This document shows, one piece after another, positions 56,086 through 64,000 of a DNA stretch of 64,000 nt. Position numbers and translations under genes: made by a program. Numbering within the stretch: position 1 is the stretch's first letter; the number at the start of each line of letters is the position of its first letter. Under the pieces are notes generated by a model. It was not told the DNA's origin, did no database searches, and saw only the letters and a program-made list of their open reading frames with translations. This stretch comes from Zelonia costaricensis (Eukaryota; Euglenozoa; Kinetoplastea; Trypanosomatida; Trypanosomatidae). Location: the NCBI GenBank assembly GCA_030849075.1, contig JASAOO010003542.1, positions 46,500 to 110,499 on the forward strand, written 5' to 3'.

Positions 56086-57912
56086 CTACAGCACAATTTC
56101 CTCTTCCGTTGTCGCCGGCCGCACCCGTGCTGCGGGAATGGCGCCCACGTCGCCGCCTTCAGCGGGAGTCGCCGAGTCGGCCCGCGCCTGCGCGCTTGAC
56201 TCCAGCGCCGAGGGCGTTGAAGCTGGCGAGGCAAGGTAGTAGCGCAGCAGCATCTGCATCGATGCGTCCTGCATGGCGGACATTAAGGTCTCGCCCTTGC
56301 CCTCGCCGAGGCAGTGGCGGCCGGCGTAGAGCCTGCATGCGGTGTACTCCACCTGCCGGAACTGCTGGGCGTGGTGCAGCGAGGCATAGCTGTTCGTCTC
56401 CGCCACCTCGACCACCCGCCGCACCGACTGGTCCACGTCGATGGGGGCGTGTCGCAGCGGCGCGGCGATCTGCGGAGCGTAGCGCAGAACAAGCTGCGCC
56501 TCCTTGAGCGCGTTGGGACTCGCCGCCTCGAGCGCGTGCAGCAGCAGCGGCGGGGCAACGTCGCTGAAGTCGGCGGCGTGCCGGTCCAGCGATTCGTCCT
56601 GCAGGGACTGCGTACTGTGGGCACCGCCGCTCGACTCGAACTGCTCGCGGCGGCGATCGCTGCGGGTGTTCATGGGGTGCGTGCGGCCCTCCATCACCTC
56701 CTCCTCGTCCGCCGTGCGCGCCTTCACACGCCGAAGCTCGGCGCACACGCGCTCAGCCAGCTCCACCATCTCGGCGCTCTGCGGCGCGGCGCCGGCTGCG
56801 GCCGTCGACGCGATTGCCTCAGCAGCCGCCACGACGCGGCGCCGGCGGGCGTGGCGGGCGAGTTGACTGGCGAAGAGATGGCGGATGAGGGGCCGCACGC
56901 GGGCCTGCGCGTCCCCGGCGGCCTCGGCCATCTCCACAAACGCCACGAAGGCGAAGAGGGAGCTGCGCACCCACTCCAGGCGCGGCTGCAGGTCCTCCCT
57001 GTGCACCGGGAAGAGCTTCAGCCGCCCCGCGGCGGACCGCAACACGCCCCTCCAGTACCACCGCCGCTGCGCCGCCACGCCCTTCTCCACGCGCTGCAAA
57101 TGCGCTGCGGCCCCTTTGCGTGCGAGGCGCAGCCGCTCACTCAAGACGTTCAGTTCGCGCCACATCGCCACGTCGCCCTCCACGCCGCAGTGATCCGCCA
57201 AGCCGGTGCGAACCGCGATGCGGCCGCACGGCAGCAGCCCCGTCGTCTCGTGCAGGAGTTGCTGCACCTGTTTGGCGCGCAGACGCGGGTAGGCTGCGTA
57301 GGTGAGCTCCAGCAACACGGTCCGCACGAGGGCGCCGCCGCGCAGGGCGAGGGCGCCGTGGACAGGGGCGTTTAGGGGGGTGTGATCGAGCATGGACCAC
57401 ATCTCGTCCACCTCCCGCACTGTCAGCGTCGTGCTCGACGTGGACGGTGTCGGTGGAGGCAATGCCGCCTCGAAGGCGTGCGCGTACAGCGGTGAGCCGG
57501 GTGGGGAAGGCGCCGCCGCGTGCGGTGGCGCTGCGCCGCGCGGCGCCGCCTCGGCTGCCGTGTAGGCGGCCACGGCCGCTTCCAGGTCCCGCACCGCCAG
57601 CGGGGTCAGGGCGGCGTCGTCGAACCAGCTGTGCGCCGCGCACGCGTCGAGAAGTAGGCGGTAAAGGTCCCCCACACTGCGCTCGCGTGGCACGGTCGCC
57701 AGCTGCACCACACCGCGCCGCTCCGCCCTGCGGCGGCGGCGCTGTTGCTCCCTCACCTTCATGAAGAGCGGGTTCGGCTGCCGCTTGCCGCTGTATAGGT
57801 CGTCGGTGTTCACCGGCATGACAAGCCGGCGCGGGCGGAAGCGCGGGAAGTACCGCGACGGCGTGCCATCGAGGTCGATCTTGCTGCACCACCGCAGCAG
57901 TGAGCGCTGCAT
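56086..57912 (-). CDS. Mitochondrial dsRBD protein, mL44-like C-terminus
   Basis: A 608-residue protein. The N-terminus (MQRSLLRWCSKIDLDGTPSR) is typical of a mitochondrial import signal, followed by FRPRRLVMPVNTDDLYSGKR and an Arg-rich run (QQRRRRRAERR). The middle is helical and Ala-rich. Near the C-terminus (about 520-562) the sequence VEYTACRLYAGRHCLGEGKG then ETLMSAMQDASMQMLLRYYL fits a double-stranded-RNA-binding fold, the same form as the C-terminal domain of mitoribosomal protein mL44 and mitochondrial RNase III relatives. No RNase III catalytic signature (ExxEFLGD) was found, so if it is of that family it is a structural member. Likely roles are the mitoribosome or kinetoplast RNA processing. 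Confidence 0.72.
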   Translation of the reverse strand: MQRSLLRWCSKIDLDGTPSRYFPRFRPRRLVMPVNTDDLYSGKRQPNPLFMKVREQQRRRRRAERRGVVQLATVPRERSVGDLYRLLLDACAAHSWFDDAALTPLAVRDLEAAVAAYTAAEAAPRGAAPPHAAAPSPPGSPLYAHAFEAALPPPTPSTSSTTLTVREVDEMWSMLDHTPLNAPVHGALALRGGALVRTVLLELTYAAYPRLRAKQVQQLLHETTGLLPCGRIAVRTGLADHCGVEGDVAMWRELNVLSERLRLARKGAAAHLQRVEKGVAAQRRWYWRGVLRSAAGRLKLFPVHREDLQPRLEWVRSSLFAFVAFVEMAEAAGDAQARVRPLIRHLFASQLARHARRRRVVAAAEAIASTAAAGAAPQSAEMVELAERVCAELRRVKARTADEEEVMEGRTHPMNTRSDRRREQFESSGGAHSTQSLQDESLDRHAADFSDVAPPLLLHALEAASPNALKEAQLVLRYAPQIAAPLRHAPIDVDQSVRRVVEVAETNSYASLHHAQQFRQVEYTACRLYAGRHCLGEGKGETLMSAMQDASMQMLLRYYLASPASTPSALESSAQARADSATPAEGGDVGAIPAARVRPATTEEEIVL

Positions 57913-58661
57913 CCTTTCTTTTATGGAAGAGGGGGTCCGCTGCGTGCACGGGGCAGGACAGCGGAAGAGAAAGGAATGGGGGGGGGGGCGTCGTACGCAC
58001 CCGTCGGCTGAGCTGTGATCGCCCTGCGTGTAGGCATGTGCACGCACGTGTCAAGTGATGCAGCAGGGGGGAGGGGGGTGAGGATGCGGAGGGGGTCAGC
58101 GGTAGCGGCCATGAATGCCACACCGCACGTTCAACGAGGCGAGGAGAGAGAGACGGGGGAGGCGGTGGAGGTCGTGAAGCGAGAGCAGCGGCTTGCGTGT
58201 GCCGCCTCTGTTGGCAGTGGCACATGAGCTCCACACACGAAGGGTGAGAGAGAGCGGGTCCTCTCGCACTCTCATCCACGTCCGAGTGCGTGTGTCGCAT
58301 AGGAGCCGAGCTGTACAGGTTGTCTGTACAGCCGACACCGAATAGTGCCCTCTCTGTCAGCGAGCGGCTCTGCAGGCGCGGTGCGCTACGTGCTGTCTTG
58401 CAGTTCACAGGAGGCGCTGGGACAAGGGGAAGGGCCCGGAACCCCAACCCGCAAAAAGCCCAGACAAAGGAGGGCGTCGCAGGAGGAGCGGCACATGATC
58501 TGAAAATCTCGCTGTTTGATCGTTGGCATTGTTGCTCCTTCTCGATGCTGCTCGACGGGCGCGAGGGGACGTCCCCCGTGCTGCACCCTCAAAGGAAGCG
58601 GCGGGAGAGAGAGCGAAGGGACTTGCCGCCCCAACGTCCTTTGGTCGCCCTTGCCCGCATC
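57913..58661. other. Intergenic spacer
   Basis: A 0.75 kb spacer. G-rich plus-strand tracts at 57978-57988 and 58066-58078 are pyrimidine tracts in the transcript. No gene was seen. Confidence 0.65.
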
Positions 58662-59672
58662 TCACTTCTTCTCCTGGCGGCTCTGCTGGGCTTGGCGGCA
58701 CTTCTTCTCCGCCGCGGTCTTGTTCTTCTCCAGCTGCTGCATCTCGCGCTTCAGTGCGGCGTGCTTGGCGCGCAGGTCGGTGAGCTCCTTGTCCATCTGC
58801 AGACGCTGCTGGTGCACGTGCGTCTTCTCCTCCTCCATCTGAGCAATGCGCATCTGCGCCTGGTCACGCTGCCGCTGCGCGAGGGCCTCGACGTCGTCTG
58901 GCTTCATGACCGAGTTCGCAAAGCCGTCGAACTGCTTCTCGTACACCTCCAGCTGCTGCTGCAGGGCAGCGCGTGCCATCTCCACGGAGTTGCGCTCACG
59001 TCGCACGAGCATCAGCTGCGCCTCCAGCATCTCCACGTCCTTGGTAGCTTCCTGATAGGCGACGATGAGCTCCTGGAACTGCGCCGTGCGCCCCTTCAGG
59101 CCGTCCTGGAACTGCGCGAAGCTCTCCTCAAACGCCGTCTTCTTTCCCGCCAGCCTTGTCTCCAGCTCCGCCACCTCCGCCTCCGTCCCCTCGACGCGCT
59201 GGCGGCGCTTCTCGCACTCGGTCAGGATGTTCTGCACGTTCTGGTTCACCCGCTCCTGGACGTCGGTGCGGTAGGTCTCCATCTCCGCCTCCATCTTCTC
59301 CGTCAGCTGCTCACGCTTCTTCGTCGCCTCTTGCAGGCTCTGGCACAGGAATTTGGCCTTGTCCTCCTGCATCCTCACCCTGCGCACCTCCACCCGCGCC
59401 TCGTCCACGACGCGCTCCTGCGCCCCGAGCTTCTTCTTCACGTTGGCGAGGTCCGTCTCCATGCGCTTCGTCTTGGTGATTTCCTTCTGCACGAGGCTCT
59501 GAATGTAGGCGTCCCCGTGCTCGGCCGCGAGAGCCTGCACCTTTTTCGTCAAGATGGCACGCAGCGCCGACTCGGCCATGTTCAGCTGCTCCGGCGAGAA
59601 CTCGTCGATGGCAGGCGCCGCCGCCGCGGCCTCTCCCACAGAGAGGGCCGCCTCGCCGGACGTCGATGCCAT
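58662..59672 (-). CDS. Taxilin-family coiled-coil protein
   Basis: A 336-residue protein that is almost wholly coiled coil from residue 45 on. It contains the taxilin hallmark near residue 110: KAKFLCQSLQEATKKREQL (family: LCRELQxxNK). Later comes QQQLEVYEKQFDGFANSVMK (family: LxLYxxKFxEFQxTLxKSN). The spacing between the two motifs is as in taxilins. The N-terminus is Ala/Glu-rich (MASTSGEAALSVGEAAAAAP). Taxilins bind syntaxins and nascent-polypeptide-associated complex and act in vesicle traffic; a flagellar or basal-body role is possible in protists. The length fits the family core. The main alternative is an unrelated coiled-coil protein. Confidence 0.78.
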   Translation of the reverse strand: MASTSGEAALSVGEAAAAAPAIDEFSPEQLNMAESALRAILTKKVQALAAEHGDAYIQSLVQKEITKTKRMETDLANVKKKLGAQERVVDEARVEVRRVRMQEDKAKFLCQSLQEATKKREQLTEKMEAEMETYRTDVQERVNQNVQNILTECEKRRQRVEGTEAEVAELETRLAGKKTAFEESFAQFQDGLKGRTAQFQELIVAYQEATKDVEMLEAQLMLVRRERNSVEMARAALQQQLEVYEKQFDGFANSVMKPDDVEALAQRQRDQAQMRIAQMEEEKTHVHQQRLQMDKELTDLRAKHAALKREMQQLEKNKTAAEKKCRQAQQSRQEKK

Positions 59673-60528
59673 CGGGGTAGCAGAAGGAGGGAAGGTACGC
59701 AGCCGCGCCGGCAGTCTACTGCAGCGGTGCGAGCAAAGCCAGCGGCACGCGGCAACAACCCCAAGAGAGAAAAGGTAAAGCGCGGCAGCAGCAGCAGCGG
59801 CTGAACAGATCGGCGGGGGGGGGGGGGAGGCCACGCGTCGCACACACAAGTGTGTAGTGATCACTGCAGGAGAGCGAAGGGGAGAGGGACGAATCGCAGC
59901 GTCACAGGGAGGCGGGAGAACAGAAAAGGGGGTCGATGTGGAGTGGATGCACCAAGGACCATGCACAGCGTGTTAGCCGCTTGACAGCGCGCGGCTAGCC
60001 GCCTTCTTTGCGCTCTCAGAGGCCTTGTCATATCCACGCCTCCCTCCCTCTTGTTGCACAAAGCTCCGTTCGAGGGGGGGGGAGAGAGAGTCCAATGTGA
60101 ACGCAGTGATGCGGCCGAGCGGCTTGGAAACGTGCAGCCCCGCGCATCAGCGAGTGGGGAAGGAGTACGACGTTCAGCGAGCGTCTGCAGCGCCGATGCT
60201 CGTCGCCACGCCTTCTTCTTTTTTTTTTCCTTCGATCTTGTGAAGAACATCCGCCTGTGCAGTGGTCCGTTCTTGAGGTTTGTGCGTTAACTTCTGAGTG
60301 TGTGTGTGTGTGTGGCACTCCTGTGAATGACCCGCGTCCCTCCCCTTCCTGCCCCCCTCCCCGCCCCGCCACGCCCCCCGTTCTGTGAAGAGAGAGGCGA
60401 AGAGAAGGGGAGAGACGGGAGACGCACCCCCGCGGCCGCCTCCCGCGCTTGTCTTGGGAAACGAAGACCGAAGCCGTGTCAGTGCGCCGCGCCGGCTTCG
60501 TCTCGCAGACCCCAACGTGCACGTACGC
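59673..60528. other. Intergenic spacer
   Basis: A 0.86 kb spacer with a G run (59815-59827), a T run (60219-60228) and a GT patch (60297-60313). No gene was seen. Confidence 0.65.
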
Positions 60529-61650
60529 TCACACCGTAGCGACGGGCAGCACGGAGTCGGACGTGGCGGCGCCGCTGGAATCGCAGTACCACACTACCGC
60601 ATACCCCATCACCGTCTTGACGAGGAGCACAAAGGCAATGTACAGCAGCACACCCTTCGCGAAGCTCCACGAGCGCAGCGGGGTGACGGCAATCCACGCA
60701 TCGAGGTACGCAAGCCCGCGCCGCACGTACCCGGCCCGGCCCTTGTACAGCGCCTCCTGCAGAATCAGGTAGCTTTCCCACTGCAGCGGTATACGTGGGC
60801 GGCGGTTGCGCATCTCGGTGTAGCAGTTGTACACTACGCGCCAGTCAAACGGGTCCATGTTCATGTACACCCGCATCAGCGCGTTGTACGTCTGCGCCGT
60901 CACGCGGCTCTTACGCTCGCGCGAGATCTTGTCGAAGACTTCGATGGCCCGCTCCCACTGCGGCGGCACCTCTGCGGCGAGGCTCGTGATCATCAGTTCG
61001 TAGTTGTGCGCCGACGGCCGCACCCCGCGACGCTGCAGGTCGCTGAAGAGCGACTGGCACGCCTTGGGCATGCCGCGCTGCAGGCACATCTCCATCAGCG
61101 CCGCGTACGTGTTCGGTGTGGGTGTCATGTGCTCGCGCAGCATCTGCTGATACAGCTCCATGCTGGCGCGCAGCTGGCCCGCTGCCATCAGCTTGTCCAG
61201 CAGTGCCTCGTAGGCCGTGGAGGTGACTCGCAGCCCCGCCGACTTGGCCCCAGTGACGGCCGCCACTGCCAACCCGTAGTCCCTCGGTGCCAACCGCTCG
61301 ATAAAGCGGCGCACCTGCACGTTGCTCACCGTACGCGCACGCACCGAGCACGCGAAGGCCTCCTCCACCTCGGCTGGAGTGCGCAGCGGCACCTCGCCGC
61401 TCATAGAGGCATCATCCCCTGACACGCCGATAGCTGCCGGCGGCGATGAGGACGGGCCGACCGAGGTCGGCTGTGGATCGGACGAAAGCGAAGTGGCGGC
61501 CGACTCAGCCCGTGGCACCGCGTGCACCTTGGCTGTGGAGCAGCGGCGAAGTGTGGTGCAGAGCGCGCCGCTGCGGCCTAACCACAGCGGCGGGGTCACG
61601 GCGGCGGCCCTGCGGGTGAAAGACAGGGACAGCGCGCGACTGCCGAGCAT
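60529..61650 (-). CDS. Mitochondrial PPR protein with C-terminal membrane helix
   Basis: A 373-residue protein. The N-terminus (MLGSRALSLSFTRRAAAVTP) is a mitochondrial presequence. Pentatricopeptide repeats fill about residues 140-290, for example TAYEALLDKLMAAGQLRASM, NTYAALMEMCLQRGMPKACQ and QTYNALMRVYMNMDPFDWRV. Each is a 35-residue helix pair with the usual TYxALxxxxxxxG pattern. A hydrophobic segment at about 328-350 (SFAKGVLLYIAFVLLVKTVM) is a likely inner-membrane anchor, unusual for a PPR protein. PPR proteins bind organellar RNA; kinetoplastids have many in mitoribosomes and RNA processing. The membrane anchor suggests tethering of RNA or ribosomes to the inner membrane. Confidence 0.85.
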   Translation of the reverse strand: MLGSRALSLSFTRRAAAVTPPLWLGRSGALCTTLRRCSTAKVHAVPRAESAATSLSSDPQPTSVGPSSSPPAAIGVSGDDASMSGEVPLRTPAEVEEAFACSVRARTVSNVQVRRFIERLAPRDYGLAVAAVTGAKSAGLRVTSTAYEALLDKLMAAGQLRASMELYQQMLREHMTPTPNTYAALMEMCLQRGMPKACQSLFSDLQRRGVRPSAHNYELMITSLAAEVPPQWERAIEVFDKISRERKSRVTAQTYNALMRVYMNMDPFDWRVVYNCYTEMRNRRPRIPLQWESYLILQEALYKGRAGYVRRGLAYLDAWIAVTPLRSWSFAKGVLLYIAFVLLVKTVMGYAVVWYCDSSGAATSDSVLPVATV

Positions 61651-63192
61651 CGTGGCAGCCGTGCGGCAAAGCAGGCTGGGGAGCGTGCGCGCGAACGAGA
61701 AAAGACTGGAGGTGTGTGCGTGTACGTGTTGGTGGATGGCACCGCGCGAGTGCCAAGAAAGAGGCCAGTTCAGTTTTGCGAGTTTTTTTTTTCAAAGTGT
61801 TGTTGTTTGAGAAAGGGGCCGCACGCAGTCCTCGCACCACACCGCGACGCGTAGTGAGCCCATCGTAGGAGTGCATGTCGTCACGACCCACACATGCTTC
61901 GCTCCTCTCCGCTGGCGAGCAGTGCCGTAGTCGTATTTCCCTACGCACTCTGTGCCTCTGTGTTTGTGTGTGTGTGTATGCGTGTGCGTTCGAGTTCCCG
62001 CCGCCACCCGCGTCGACCTGATGGGTCGCGGCAGCACCACGACACAGCTAGACTCCCACTTTTTTTTCCTTTTTCCTTCTGTCGCGTTCCTTGAACGGCA
62101 TCTGTGTTGCTTTGGCATAGATTGGCTTTCATTAGAGAGGGAAACAAAGGAACAGAAACGCTTCAGCACGGTTTGGGGTGGGGGTGAAGTTAGCGCCGAC
62201 GGTGGCGTCGTCGACTCCGTTCACGGCTCCTCTTCTCCAGCGCACAGTAGGGCGGGGAGGAGGGGGTGGTGGGAAGCGCAGAGTGCAGAGGCAGGCGACG
62301 AAGGAGCCAACCGGACCGACACGACGAGCCTCCACGCGAAGTGCAGAAGTCCCCACGAGGGGTGGAGGGGAAAGACGGGGGACTTAGCTGCCGCGCGGGC
62401 AAACGACTCTGAGCTCGAAGTGTGCGAGCCGCCGTCTTGTGCACTTCTCCTCTCTTTACCCATCCCTCACGCTTGCCAGCCTTCCCGCACACACGATCGC
62501 ACGTACACCGCAGCTCCCGTCACGAGACCCTTTAACCCCTTAATACCGGGGCCGTCCGCATCAGTGCGTCTTCCTCACCCACACGCACGCCTGCACACGC
62601 CGCTTATCGCGCACCTTCAATGCTTGTGGGTGGGGTGCGCGAGAAGCACCCTTGCCACCTCGGCACCACCAAGGGCCGTCATGACGCTAGAGGGGGCGAA
62701 CACAACCGCCCAGGACAAGGGGGGCACGGAGGGCAACGGGCATTCCCCAACGTGGAAGCACGTCCAGATGCCCCGAGACACCGTCAGCACCGGCGGCCTG
62801 GCTTCGACTGCAACCGCCGCGATGACAGAGACAGGGCCGTCCTTCAGCCACACGGAGCCAAAATGCTGGGACTGGGAGCAGACGGGTATGCAAGAGGTCG
62901 CGTTTACCGTTGAAGAAGGGGACGTGGGCGCACCGGAACGGAGGAGACGAACCCACGCCGCCGCCGCGGAGGCGGGCCGTGAACGGATCGGCCCATGAAA
63001 AGACGGACGAAACGGGGCAGTGTTGAAGCGAAAAGAAGGTTCACACGTGCACACGCACACACACGCCAACACTACGCGAAACGGCGTCCCCGTGCGCGCA
63101 ACCGGGTTCGTTGAGCACGCTTCATGCCACAGCTCTAACGGGACCGCCGTTGTGCGGGCTGCTCGTGTGGCGCGTTGCACACCTTCCCCCGC
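61651..63192. other. Intergenic spacer, possible plus-strand ORF inside
   Basis: A 1.54 kb spacer between HSP10 and the PPR gene. It has GT patches near 61963-61985 and T runs (61783-61792, 62059-62067). Plus-strand 62445-62480 is a pyrimidine tract ending in CCAG, and a 105-residue plus-strand ORF follows at 62681 (entered separately). Nothing was recognised on the minus strand. Confidence 0.55.
62681..62998 (+). CDS. Doubtful small ORF on the opposite strand
   Basis: A 105-residue plus-strand ORF starting at ATG 62681 (MTLEGANTTAQDKGGTEGNG) and ending ERIGP. The composition is less low-complexity than other spacer frames, with a central PKCWDWEQTGMQEVAFTVEE. By hand count about 76% of third codon positions are G/C, against about 64% and 60% at positions one and two, a coding-like order. 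About 200 bases upstream is a plus-strand pyrimidine tract followed by CCAG. Against it: it opposes every other gene in the unit, no family was recognised, and the same third-position bias would fit the mirrored minus-strand frame, which lacks a usable ATG. Confidence 0.25.
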   Translation: MTLEGANTTAQDKGGTEGNGHSPTWKHVQMPRDTVSTGGLASTATAAMTETGPSFSHTEPKCWDWEQTGMQEVAFTVEEGDVGAPERRRRTHAAAAEAGRERIGP

Positions 63193-63495
63193 TCAGTTGG
63201 ACAGCACGCCGAGCAGCATGCTCTCGTCGTACAGGAAGAACTCCTCGCCCTCTACCTTCACAGCGGAGCCGCCGTACTCCGGCAGCAGCACCGTGTCGTT
63301 CACCTTCACCGTCGGCGTCCAGTCCTTCGACCCCGCCGCAACGGCAACCACCGTGCCCTCGTTGATCTTCCCCGCAACCTGCTCCGGGATCAGGATGCCC
63401 GCCTTCGTCTGCTTCGCCGCCTGCGTGCGCTTCACCAGCACGCGCTGGCCCAGCGGCTGCAGCTTCTTCAGCGCGGGGGCCGTGAAGCGGAACAT
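63193..63495 (-). CDS. HSP10: 10 kDa mitochondrial chaperonin (HSP10/CPN10)
   Basis: A 100-residue GroES-family protein. It opens with the family strand KKLQPLGQRVLVKRTQAAKQ, followed by the mobile loop around KTKAGILIPEQ that contacts HSP60. The core is GTVVAVAAGSKDWTPTVKVN, then VLLPEYGGSAVKVEGEEFFL, ending YDESMLLGVLSN. It caps mitochondrial HSP60 for protein folding. The length matches the family (about 100 aa) and the import signal is the N-terminus itself (MFRFTAPALKK). From memory, L. major has tandem HSP10 copies; a second copy would lie outside this window. The likely acceptor is CAG at about 63519, after an AC-repeat, giving a leader of about 23 bases. Confidence 0.96.
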   Translation of the reverse strand: MFRFTAPALKKLQPLGQRVLVKRTQAAKQTKAGILIPEQVAGKINEGTVVAVAAGSKDWTPTVKVNDTVLLPEYGGSAVKVEGEEFFLYDESMLLGVLSN

Positions 63496-63519
63496 GTCGG
63501 TGTGCGAGGAGGGGGTGGC

Positions 63520-63557
<38 letters not shown>

Positions 63558-64000
63558 ACGGAGTCGCGTGCTTATCGAGAAGTGTGCGTTCGCGTGGGGA
63601 GTGGAGGAGGCTGTGAGAGCGTGGGGTGGCTGTGAAGAATCCTGCGCAACCGCGTGGGGGTGCGTGGGTGCGGTGGGAGGGGGAGGGGGGAGAGCAGCAG
63701 TGGAAGAGGGGATACACGCACGCACAGAGAGGCAGGGCACACACTGGGGCAGGCGTGCGCGCACCCGCGCCTACGGCGTAGAGGGCGACAGGCGCAGGGC
63801 ACCGAGCGGGCTCCACGCGCCACACACCCCGCACGCCCATCCTCGAGGGTGATCGGCCACGGGGCAACCCCGCTCGCCAGGGCGCAGTCGGCGCACCGTG
63901 CCAGCAGCACCAGCACTGTCGCATGGATTGGTGTGTGTGCATTGGGACGCGCAGCGCGGCGCCTCCGCCACAGCCAGGTGGCACGGCCCGCGCCAGCGCT
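63496..64000. other. Upstream flank of HSP10
   Basis: The last 505 bases contain the GT repeat at 63525-63556 and a G-rich plus strand at 63675-63692. No coding frame was recognised, so the next upstream gene starts or ends beyond the window. Confidence 0.6.
63525..63556. repeat. (GT)n microsatellite
   Basis: Sixteen GT units about 30 bases upstream of the HSP10 start codon. On the transcribed strand this is (AC)n placed where a polypyrimidine tract is expected. Confidence 0.95.

Noticed and set aside
62617..63180. 187-codon minus-strand frame just downstream of HSP10
   Set aside because: Opens with GTG 13 bases from the HSP10 stop, leaving no room for a 3' UTR and acceptor, and has no suitable ATG.
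1..64000. Strand-switch region or transcription start within the window
   Set aside because: All confident genes point the same way; the only plus-strand candidate (62681) is weak.
1..64000. CRISPR arrays, bacterial operons or ribosome binding sites
   Set aside because: The genome is eukaryotic; the repeats seen are microsatellites without spacer-repeat structure.

Overview
This 64 kb window is nuclear DNA of a trypanosomatid, most like a Leishmania-group (Leishmaniinae) species. Four things show this. All 25 confident protein genes are intronless and lie on the minus strand. They are separated by 0.4-2 kb spacers full of (GT)n/(AC)n, G/C homopolymers and CT-rich tracts. The coding sequence is very GC-rich. 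One gene is the kinetoplast RNA-editing uridylyltransferase RET2, which is specific to kinetoplastids. From memory, the ATP synthase c-subunit gene and the HSP10 gene both lie on L. major chromosome 26, so synteny with that chromosome is likely but was not checked here. The window looks like part of one polycistronic unit transcribed from right to left; there is no clear strand switch.

Right to left (transcription order): HSP10 (63.2-63.5 kb); a PPR protein with a C-terminal membrane helix; a taxilin-like coiled-coil protein; a mitochondrial dsRBD protein; a protein with an NCxHF thiol motif; an ApaG-domain protein; a LAMTOR3-like Ragulator subunit; a membrane protein ending in a SpoU-like (SPOUT) fold; a Golgi-type glycosyltransferase; two large unrecognised proteins (1063 and 1576 aa); an LRR protein; a TRF4-type non-canonical poly(A) polymerase; GPN2; an importin-11-like karyopherin; ATP synthase subunit c; an SGNH/PC-esterase-like type II membrane protein; a TMEM242-like mitochondrial membrane protein; NUBP2/CFD1; a TruA/PUS1 pseudouridine synthase; a small zinc protein; an ALKBH8-like tRNA dioxygenase; RET2; IST1; and a TPR protein cut by the left edge.

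Most genes are housekeeping. They serve mitochondrial RNA and energy metabolism (RET2, PPR, dsRBD, c-subunit, TMEM242-like, HSP10), tRNA modification (TruA, ALKBH8), cytosolic Fe-S assembly (NUBP2), nuclear transport and RNA polymerase II biogenesis (importin, GPN2), and endolysosomal traffic (IST1, LAMTOR3, taxilin). Genes in one polycistronic unit need not share a function. The one suggestive pairing is the ATP synthase c-subunit with a TMEM242-like protein, because human TMEM242 helps assemble the c-ring. No known mobile element, CRISPR array, rRNA or convincing tRNA was found. Annotation rests on reading the sequence and remembered family motifs; no database search was run.
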